Below are positions 62,801-64,000 of a stretch of 64,000 bases of DNA, piece after piece. Location: NCBI RefSeq assembly GCF_963676685.1, contig NC_092357.1:18341607-18405606 (forward strand). The letters are read 5' to 3'. The translations under genes and the position numbers were made by a program. Source of the stretch: Mytilus edulis. Taxonomy: Eukaryota > Mollusca > Bivalvia > Mytilida > Mytilidae. Under the pieces are notes generated by a model. The model worked only from the letters and a program-made list of their open reading frames with translations, had not been told where the DNA came from and ran no database searches. The number at the start of each line of letters is the position of its first letter. The first letter of the stretch is position 1.

Positions 62801-63901
62801 ATATTTTCCACTGGACATTAAGCAACCAAAAATCAATCACCCTAATTTAATTCAGAATTATTTTTATGATTTTCAATTAAAAAAATATGATCTGTCCTGT
62901 TTCAAAAATTTGAAATTTTTTAAATGCAGTATGTTTTACAGTTTAAATTTGATTGGATGGACATTCATCATTTCTAAGTTTGGAATGGATCATATTAATT
63001 TTTCATCATTTGATAACTTACTAACTTAAATAAGAGAAAACAAAAGTTTCATTTTGGTTTTATCAATTTTCATAAGAGTGAAAAATAAAAATAAATTTAA
63101 TTTTTTTTTTAACAGGGAATCCTCTTTGCCATGCCAGATGCAGCTAAAACTCCCATTGACTTAGTGAGACTATGGCAACACGAGGCTGAGAGAGTGTACA
63201 GAGACAAACTAGTTGAAACCGCAGACTTGGAGGCATACGATAAACTAGTGAAAGATGTGGTCAAGAAATCGTTTGAAGACATTGATGAAACCGCTTTAGA
63301 AAAAGTACCTCTGATATTCTGTCACTTTGCTAATGGTATCGGTGACCCCAAATACAATATCGTAGAAAGTTTTGAAAGTTTGAACAAAATCTTGGTAGAG
63401 TCGTTAGATAATTACAATGAATTGAATGCAGTTATGAACCTTGTATTGTTTGCCGATGCCATGTCTCATATTTGCCGAATCAACAGAATTCTAGAATCGC
63501 CTCGTGGTAATGCTTTGTTGATTGGTGTGGGTGGTAGCGGTAAACAGAGTTTGTCACGACTGGCCGCGTTCATCAGTAGTTTGGACGTGTTTCAGATCCA
63601 ATTGAGAAAAGGATACAGTATTGCTGATTTAAAGCTTGACATTGCTGCCCTTTACATGAAAGCTGGTATTAAAAACATGGGCATGGTCTTCTTGATGACT
63701 GACGCACAGGTTGCTGACGAAAAGTTCTTGGTACTGATCAACGATCTGTTGGCTTCCGGTGAAATCCCAGATCTCTTCCCTGATGATGAGATTGAAAATA
63801 TAATTAATGGAATCAGGAATGAAGTTAAGGGGGTTGGAATAGAAGATACTAGAGAGAACTGTTGGAGCTTCTTTATTGATAAAGTCAGAAAGACTCTGAA
63901 G
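17536..63901 (+). CDS. DNAH9/11/17: axonemal outer-arm dynein beta-class heavy chain, 5' 34 exons
   Basis: A microtubule motor ATPase heavy chain of ciliary outer dynein arms. Thirty-four exons join to 2,925 codons with every phase matching. Order of parts: N-terminal tail (residues 1 to about 1240), linker (about 1240-1650, ending in the conserved [20 protein letters not shown]), AAA1 (P-loop GPAGTGKT 1847-1854, Walker B CFDEFN 1897-1902), AAA2 (GNAGVGKS 2128-2135, Walker [10 protein letters not shown] 2200-2208), AAA3 (GNAGTGKT 2455-2462, Walker [10 protein letters not shown] about 2516-2524) and the start of AAA4 (GVGGSGKQ 2800-2807). Family members have about 4,450 residues, so about a third is beyond the window. 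The tail and linker wording fits DNAH17/DNAH9/DNAH11 orthologues; DNAH17 is my best guess among them. Start: ATG at 17536 in GCCACCATGT, a strong Kozak context. Residue numbers count the constitutive exons only. Confidence 0.93.
18085..18200 (+). repeat. dispersed repeat family A copy
   Basis: Contains 'gttgaaggtggtacagtgacc', 'gagagttgtctcattggcaa' and 'catacccca', matching the 8000, 36240, 46247 and 60145 copies by eye. Confidence 0.6.
18889..19160 (+). mobile_element. tRNA-derived SINE with 13-bp TSD
   Basis: Flanked by exact 13-bp direct repeats CTATATAAGTTTA (18876-18888 and 19161-19173). The 5' end has an A box, TGGCTGAGGGG, and a B box, GTTCAAACC, spaced as in a tRNA-derived pol III promoter. 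The body continues through 'ccagcttcctccaccaataa'. It is inserted inside an older dispersed repeat. 272 bp; no protein. Confidence 0.8.
23006..23190 (+). CDS. DNAH9/11/17: dynein heavy chain exon 2 (residues 120-181)
   Basis: Acceptor TTTGCAG, then [20 protein letters not shown], typical of beta-class tails. Ends in phase 2 at AA|GTATGT; the lysine codon is completed by exon 3. Confidence 0.9.
23789..23978 (+). CDS. DNAH9/11/17: dynein heavy chain exon 3 (residues 181-244)
   Basis: Begins with one base completing lysine, then [19 protein letters not shown] and [15 protein letters not shown], a conserved block of the DHC_N1 tail. Ends phase 0 at CAG|GTAAAA. Confidence 0.9.
24352..25105 (+). 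repeat. minisatellite, 29-bp unit x 26
   Basis: Exactly 26 head-to-tail 29-bp units beginning ctgttatggacaactggac, with variants only at three sites (c/t at base 1, and ttatgg, ttaagg or tgatgg). The same six-unit variant order occurs in units 11-16 and 21-26, so a 10-unit (290-bp) block has itself been duplicated. 29 bp is not a multiple of 3, but the array has stop-free frames, giving spurious [14 protein letters not shown] proteins. It lies in intron 3. Confidence 0.95.
25280..25675 (+). repeat. minisatellite, 25-bp unit x 16
   Basis: Sixteen 25-bp units beginning cacataagattctgtatac, the last diverging. Variation is at tacgttcgt, tatgttcct or tacattcct positions. It sits 46 bp before exon 4, close enough to influence its branch site or acceptor. 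Confidence 0.95.
25721..25820 (+). CDS. DNAH9/11/17: dynein heavy chain exon 4 (residues 245-278)
   Basis: Acceptor TTTGTAG, then [20 protein letters not shown]. Phase 1 end at GCAG|GTTTGT. Tail domain. Confidence 0.88.
26624..26839. repeat. palindromic MITE with TA duplication
   Basis: Arms 'ctgcggattcatttattttc' and the complement of 'cgaataataatgaatccacag' face each other, flanked by TA on both sides, as in Tc1/mariner-type MITEs. Other copies: about 29496-29712 (left end truncated), 57125-57325 (decayed) and a half copy near 39353-39400. Confidence 0.65.
26955..27166 (+). CDS. DNAH9/11/17: dynein heavy chain exon 5 (residues 278-348)
   Basis: Completes an alanine codon, then [20 protein letters not shown] and [19 protein letters not shown], conserved tail sequence. 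Phase 0 donor CAT|GTAATT. Confidence 0.9.
27601..28680 (+). repeat. dispersed repeat with hairpin head and tandem body
   Basis: Starts with a perfect hairpin at 27601-27635 (GTCGAGCCTGCAAC, TTTT loop, GTTGCAG, GCTCGAC) and a GGC-rich patch. The body is about five diverged units of roughly 170-190 bp sharing 'tgaccttgacctcattttca'. The end is near 'ggcgagacatttcagtgtg'. Non-coding; lies in intron 5. Confidence 0.65.
28860..29093 (+). CDS. DNAH9/11/17: dynein heavy chain exon 6 (residues 349-426)
   Basis: [20 protein letters not shown] through FKERVETVL; phase 0 both sides. Tail domain. Confidence 0.9.
29331..29495 (+). repeat. tandem triplication, 55-bp unit
   Basis: Three near-identical 55-bp copies starting at 29331, 29386 and 29441 ('atgtgtattacaggttcaat'); a fourth stops after nine bases where it meets the truncated MITE. 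Intron 6. Confidence 0.9.
29905..30072 (+). CDS. DNAH9/11/17: dynein heavy chain exon 7 (residues 427-482)
   Basis: [19 protein letters not shown] through [12 protein letters not shown], phase 0 donor CCA|GTACGT. Tail domain; followed by the long intron with a possible microexon. Confidence 0.9.
30792..30803 (+). CDS. DNAH9/11/17: candidate 12-nt alternative microexon (ALDK)
   Basis: GCATTAGATAAG is bounded by a good acceptor (aaatctttcag) and a consensus donor (AAG|gtaaga). Flanking exons 7 and 8 are both phase 0, so inclusion adds ALDK in frame between LDPSNP and DFLEDY. From memory of paralogues the protein aligns without these residues, so it would be alternative or a chance match. Confidence 0.35.
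31491..31604. repeat. 76-bp insertion between 19-bp direct repeats
   Basis: ATCAGNCATTTTAACAGGA occurs at 31491-31509 and 31586-31604 with one mismatch, around 76 bp of GC-richer sequence ('ccattggggtgactggggta'). This looks like a short retroposed insertion with its target-site duplication. Confidence 0.5.
33533..33649 (+). CDS. DNAH9/11/17: dynein heavy chain exon 8 (residues 483-521)
   Basis: [20 protein letters not shown] and [15 protein letters not shown], the strongly conserved DRRL...AFDDC block of the tail. Phase 0 both ends. Confidence 0.92.
33926..34191 (+). CDS. DNAH9/11/17: dynein heavy chain exon 9 (residues 522-610)
   Basis: [20 protein letters not shown], then [20 protein letters not shown], a hallmark tail block. 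Phase 2 donor GC|GTAAGT. Confidence 0.92.
34457..35036. mobile_element. MITE, GAGGGTGGTAA ends, 6-bp TSD
   Basis: 580 bp, ends GAGGGTGGTAAAGGG and CCCTTTACCACCCTC, flanked by TTTTAA at 34451-34456 and 35037-35042. Interior is rich in 'ttcgtg' motifs. Second copy of the family at 11876-12185. Lies in intron 9. Confidence 0.8.
35087..35155 (+). CDS. DNAH9/11/17: dynein heavy chain exon 10 (residues 610-633)
   Basis: Small 69-nt exon: [20 protein letters not shown]. Acceptor TTTCAG, donor GG|GTAGGT, phases 2 and 2. Confidence 0.88.
35786..36168 (+). CDS. DNAH9/11/17: dynein heavy chain exon 11 (residues 633-761)
   Basis: [20 protein letters not shown], then [20 protein letters not shown], conserved tail sequence. 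Phase 1 donor GAAG|GTAAGC. Confidence 0.92.
36240..36362 (+). repeat. dispersed repeat family A copy
   Basis: 'ccctgttgaaggcagtactt', 'gagagttgtctcattggcag', 'cataccacatcttct'; same family as 8000 and 18085. Intron 11. Confidence 0.6.
36788..36943. repeat. fold-back/MITE copy (GTTGTAAAAGCGTTGACC)
   Basis: Inverted arms of about 50 bp from 'attgaatgcttctttttgta' through 'gttgtaaaagcgttgacc', mirrored by 'ggtcaacgcttttacacc' and 'tacaaaaagaagcattcaat'. Second copy at 8318-8455. Confidence 0.75.
37071..37315 (+). CDS. DNAH9/11/17: dynein heavy chain exon 12 (residues 761-842)
   Basis: [20 protein letters not shown], then [20 protein letters not shown]. Starts phase 1, ends phase 0. Tail domain. 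Confidence 0.92.
37938..38525 (+). CDS. DNAH9/11/17: dynein heavy chain exon 13 (residues 843-1038)
   Basis: At 588 nt the second-longest exon. [37 protein letters not shown] and [18 protein letters not shown] are conserved outer-arm heavy-chain tail blocks. Phase 0 at both ends. Confidence 0.93.
39163..39332 (+). CDS. DNAH9/11/17: dynein heavy chain exon 14 (residues 1039-1095)
   Basis: [20 protein letters not shown], then [15 protein letters not shown]. Phase 2 donor AG|GTAAGA. Confidence 0.92.
39436..39839. repeat. fold-back element with family B repeat in its loop
   Basis: Two 90-bp arms, 39436-39525 and 39750-39839, are inverted copies with only about one or two differences ('attagtccaggacattaaac'). 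The loop (about 224 bp) is a family B repeat with 'ggggccagttgaagg'. Near identity of the arms points to a recent event. Intron 14. Confidence 0.85.
40020..40242 (+). CDS. DNAH9/11/17: dynein heavy chain exon 15 (residues 1095-1169)
   Basis: [20 protein letters not shown], then [20 protein letters not shown], conserved before the linker. Ends CAG|GTAAAT; the donor region is triplicated just downstream. Confidence 0.92.
40241..40300 (+). repeat. 20-bp tandem repeat carrying 5' splice sites
   Basis: Three 20-bp units ('aggtaaattatataagttac' type) start at 40241, 40261 and 40281, and the start of a fourth at 40301. Each reproduces the CAG|GTAAAT donor of exon 15. Use of any downstream donor brings in GTAAATTAA, an immediate stop. 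Confidence 0.9.
40709..40912 (+). CDS. DNAH9/11/17: dynein heavy chain exon 16 (residues 1170-1237)
   Basis: [20 protein letters not shown], then [20 protein letters not shown]. Phase 0 both ends; immediately N-terminal to the linker. Confidence 0.92.
40940..41225 (+). repeat. dispersed repeat family C copy
   Basis: 'gtccgtccgtccgtctg', 'ggtcgaggtagtttttgatg' and 'aaacttagtacacatgtt' recur in order at about 44915-45170 (plus). The family is non-coding. Intron 16. Confidence 0.65.
41587..41988 (+). CDS. DNAH9/11/17: dynein heavy chain exon 17 (residues 1238-1371)
   Basis: Start of the linker (DHC_N2): [39 protein letters not shown], then [11 protein letters not shown]. The linker is the lever that swings across the AAA ring during the power stroke. 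Phase 0 both ends. Confidence 0.93.
42422..42667 (+). CDS. DNAH9/11/17: dynein heavy chain exon 18 (residues 1372-1453)
   Basis: Linker: [20 protein letters not shown] and [19 protein letters not shown]. Phase 0 both ends. Confidence 0.93.
42729..43010. repeat. palindromic MITE-like element
   Basis: 'agggttattgcataaatatt' near 42729 is mirrored by 'aatattcatgcaataaccct' near 42831. An outer pair, 'ttgtatagcaatataatg' (42855) and 'atattgctatgcaataat' (about 42980), also face each other. Followed by a few copies of 'aaaataaaacattattaggt'. Intron 18. Confidence 0.6.
43366..43590 (+). CDS. DNAH9/11/17: dynein heavy chain exon 19 (residues 1454-1528)
   Basis: Linker: [20 protein letters not shown], then [20 protein letters not shown], one of the most conserved linker blocks. 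Donor AAG|GTTTGT. Confidence 0.93.
43591..45646. other. intron 19
   Basis: A 2.1-kb intron with a second family C repeat at about 44915-45170 and AT-rich sequence. No further exon is needed: exons 19 and 20 join at DSDFK/ELVSEV as in paralogues. Confidence 0.65.
45647..45865 (+). CDS. DNAH9/11/17: dynein heavy chain exon 20 (residues 1529-1601)
   Basis: Linker: [20 protein letters not shown], then [18 protein letters not shown], a signature of dynein linkers. Donor GTT|GTAAGT, phase 0. Confidence 0.95.
46247..46385 (-). repeat. dispersed repeat family A copy, minus strand
   Basis: 'gaagatgtggtatgattgca', 'gtgacaactcttcataagag' and 'aggtcaccatactgcc' are the complement of the 8000, 18085 and 36240 copies. 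Intron 20. Confidence 0.6.
46615..46867 (+). repeat. 84-bp triplication of exon 21 acceptor and start
   Basis: Three tandem 84-bp units each contain a pyrimidine tract, an AG acceptor and the first 17 codons of exon 21 ([17 protein letters not shown]). Exon starts would be 46647, 46731 and 46815. Unit length is a multiple of 3. From the first copy, an in-frame TAG (the acceptor of the second) ends translation. From the second, the third acceptor has become AAG and the frame is open. Confidence 0.95.
46815..46967 (+). CDS. DNAH9/11/17: dynein heavy chain exon 21 (residues 1602-1652)
   Basis: [20 protein letters not shown], then [16 protein letters not shown]; end of the linker. The third of three tandem acceptor copies gives the family-length protein, although its acceptor is the weakest (gtttaag). 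Phase 0 both ends. Confidence 0.88.
47564..47797 (+). CDS. DNAH9/11/17: dynein heavy chain exon 22 (residues 1653-1730)
   Basis: [20 protein letters not shown], then [19 protein letters not shown], conserved between linker and AAA1. Phase 0 both ends. Confidence 0.94.
48099..48391 (+). CDS. DNAH9/11/17: dynein heavy chain exon 23 (residues 1731-1828)
   Basis: [17 protein letters not shown], then [20 protein letters not shown] and [16 protein letters not shown], leading into AAA1. Phase 2 donor AG|GTATGT. Confidence 0.95.
48651..48807 (+). CDS. DNAH9/11/17: dynein heavy chain exon 24, AAA1 P-loop (1828-1880)
   Basis: Completes the arginine codon, then [19 protein letters not shown] and the AAA1 Walker [10 protein letters not shown] (residues 1847-1855), followed by [23 protein letters not shown]1 is the main ATP-hydrolysing site of dyneins. 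Phase 0 donor. Confidence 0.97.
49208..49440 (-). repeat. dispersed repeat family B copy, minus strand
   Basis: Complement of the 12360 and 39530 copies: 'gggaatgtgccaaagagaca', 'gcgagaaattcccgcaccca', 'tcaactggcccctaaac'. Confidence 0.7.
49501..49822 (+). repeat. tandem repeat, 46-bp unit x 7
   Basis: Seven exact-length units beginning acttccttattctcccacat; two units differ by a single c/t. Very low divergence suggests recent expansion and likely length polymorphism. Confidence 0.95.
50037..50299 (+). CDS. DNAH9/11/17: dynein heavy chain exon 25, AAA1 Walker B (1881-1968)
   Basis: [20 protein letters not shown] with Walker B CFDEFN, then [15 protein letters not shown] and [20 protein letters not shown] (sensor I and following). 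All catalytic residues expected in AAA1 are present. Phase 2 donor AG|GTAGGT. Confidence 0.97.
51771..55555. mobile_element. inner TIR element with TTCATGAAC-rich arms
   Basis: Left end TGCCCCTGCGAAATGA at 51771; right end complemented TGCCCCTGCGAGATGA at 55555. Arms of about 500 bp (left, to 52280) and 250 bp (right, from 55300) are packed with TTCATGAA and GTTCATGAAC, able to fold extensively. The interior holds a two-unit dispersed repeat (52879-54286) and pyrimidine-rich sequence near 55000-55110; frames of 116 and 97 codons there show no domain. Confidence 0.6.
52879..54286 (+). repeat. dispersed repeat, ~500-bp internal tandem units
   Basis: Starts 'ttagctcacctggcctaaaa', followed by a CGT/CGA microsatellite (52926-52980). 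Two full units of about 500 bp start at about 52998 and 53498 and a partial one at 53998 ('tcttctcctctgaaactact', 'aacatggccgccgttactta'). Ends 'gaggctcttgagagcctctt'-like, with 'caggtgagcg' mirroring the opening. Non-coding, and inserted in the inner TIR element. Confidence 0.7.
56224..56455 (+). CDS. DNAH9/11/17: dynein heavy chain exon 26 (residues 1968-2045)
   Basis: [20 protein letters not shown], the second part of AAA1, then [20 protein letters not shown] and [20 protein letters not shown]. Phase 0 donor CAG|GTGAGA. Confidence 0.97.
56902..57096 (+). CDS. DNAH9/11/17: dynein heavy chain exon 27 (residues 2046-2110)
   Basis: [20 protein letters not shown], then [17 protein letters not shown], the AAA1-AAA2 connection. 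Phase 0 both ends. Confidence 0.96.
57533..57743 (+). CDS. DNAH9/11/17: dynein heavy chain exon 28, AAA2 P-loop (2111-2181)
   Basis: [20 protein letters not shown] with AAA2 Walker A GNAGVGKS (valine where many paralogues have threonine), then [23 protein letters not shown]2 binds ATP structurally. Phase 1 donor. Confidence 0.96.
58205..58481 (+). CDS. DNAH9/11/17: dynein heavy chain exon 29, AAA2 Walker B (2181-2273)
   Basis: [40 protein letters not shown], then [19 protein letters not shown]. The Walker B region has D-G-D in place of D-E, as is usual for axonemal AAA2. Phase 2 donor CC|GTAAGT. Confidence 0.97.
58867..59149 (+). CDS. DNAH9/11/17: dynein heavy chain exon 30 (residues 2273-2367)
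   Basis: [38 protein letters not shown], and [21 protein letters not shown]2 small domain to AAA3. Phase 0 donor. Confidence 0.96.
59553..59726 (+). CDS. DNAH9/11/17: dynein heavy chain exon 31 (residues 2368-2425)
   Basis: [20 protein letters not shown], then [20 protein letters not shown], the segment preceding AAA3. Phase 0 both ends. Confidence 0.95.
59952..60118. repeat. near-perfect 167-bp palindrome
   Basis: 'ggagataacaatattgtatg' at 59952 onward, including 'gatttgatggtcgcaaat', is mirrored by 'atttgcgaccatcaaatc' and 'tacaatacagttatctcc' ending at 60118, around a short GC-rich loop. Fold-back MITE in intron 31. The flank at 59875-59900 is also GC-rich. Confidence 0.75.
60145..60240 (-). 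repeat. dispersed repeat family A copy, minus strand
   Basis: 'gaagatatggtatgattgcc', 'gtgacaacacttcacaagag', 'aggttaccgtactg' match the 46247 copy and the complement of the plus-strand copies. Confidence 0.55.
60353..60379 (-). ncRNA. PLE-type hammerhead ribozyme core
   Basis: Minus strand: CTGAAGA, then a 4-bp GGCC/GGCC stem with AGT loop, GAAA, then CGTC. This is the full invariant hammerhead order (CUGANGA, stem II, GAAA, UH at the cleavage site) with a minimal stem III, the form described in Penelope-like elements. Stem I pairing between TTTA before and TTAC after the core is weak, so self-cleavage is uncertain. No RT frame is nearby; it is probably the terminal fragment of a canonical PLE in intron 31. 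Confidence 0.6.
61153..61626 (+). CDS. DNAH9/11/17: dynein heavy chain exon 32, AAA3 (2426-2583)
   Basis: [20 protein letters not shown], Walker A GNAGTGKT (2455-2462), [15 protein letters not shown], Walker [17 protein letters not shown], and [21 protein letters not shown]3 is the regulatory nucleotide site. Phase 0; the donor and the exon end are duplicated downstream. Confidence 0.97.
61561..61711 (+). repeat. 79-bp tandem duplication of exon 32 end and donor
   Basis: Bases 61561-61632 recur at 61640-61711 with two differences, including the last exon codons and CAG|GTAATT. Use of the second donor (61706) would read GTAATTATACAATAA and stop. The copy is therefore intronic or poison-exon-like. 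Confidence 0.95.
61712..62227. other. intron 32
   Basis: AT-rich, with a family B fragment on the minus strand at about 62125-62180 ('caaagagacaacaacccaac'). No further coding signal. Confidence 0.65.
62228..62467 (+). CDS. DNAH9/11/17: dynein heavy chain exon 33 (residues 2584-2663)
   Basis: [20 protein letters not shown], then [20 protein letters not shown], the AAA3 small-domain region found in all axonemal heavy chains. Phase 0, donor CAG|GTGAGT. Confidence 0.96.
63116..63901 (+). CDS. DNAH9/11/17: dynein heavy chain exon 34, start of AAA4 (2664-2925)
   Basis: The longest exon (786 nt). [20 protein letters not shown], then [20 protein letters not shown] with AAA4 Walker A GVGGSGKQ (2800-2807), then [20 protein letters not shown] (Walker B region), and [16 protein letters not shown] before AAG|GTAATT. 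The frame stays open 75 bases into the intron to TAA, but the donor matches the family boundary. The gene continues past the window. Confidence 0.96.
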
Positions 63902-64000
63902 GTAATTATTCATGATTATAAAAGAAAACAAGTATCAGCTTTCCAAAAAAGATTGTCTAACCTCTGCAATTAATGTAGGAAAAGAACAAATTATTTATTA

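Overview
The window is AT-rich, intron-rich animal DNA. Its repeat families, its C1q-domain gene and its permuted Penelope-like (Naiad-type) retroelement all point to a bivalve mollusc, most likely a mytilid mussel. That organism call is inference from sequence character; no search was run.

Layout. Bases 1-5,240 hold mostly repeats, centred on a broken minus-strand Naiad-type element (2053-5104) in which a GIY-YIG endonuclease precedes the reverse transcriptase. Bases 6,595-8,289 carry a minus-strand secreted C1q-domain gene: two phase-compatible exons, the last with a one-base frameshift. Bases 8,300-17,500 are intergenic and hold TIR elements, fold-back elements and an eroded hammerhead-ribozyme repeat. 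From 17,536 to the right edge runs the plus-strand gene for an axonemal outer-arm dynein heavy chain of the DNAH9/11/17 (beta) class.

The dynein gene. I resolved 34 coding exons by reading each splice junction. All phases join, giving 8,775 nt = 2,925 codons without a stop. They cover the N-terminal tail, the linker, AAA1, AAA2, AAA3 and the start of AAA4. The rest of AAA4, the stalk and microtubule-binding domain, AAA5, AAA6 and the C-terminus lie beyond the window. The P-loops of AAA1-AAA4 are all intact.

Introns carry most of the unusual structure. There are five tandem arrays or triplications (29 bp x26, 25 bp x16, 46 bp x7, 55 bp x3, 20 bp x3) and three tandem duplications that copy splice sites. 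There is also a possible 12-nt in-frame microexon, a PLE-type hammerhead core, a nested pair of TIR elements with TTCATGAA-rich arms in the intron that splits AAA1, and many SINE- and MITE-like repeats with readable target-site duplications.
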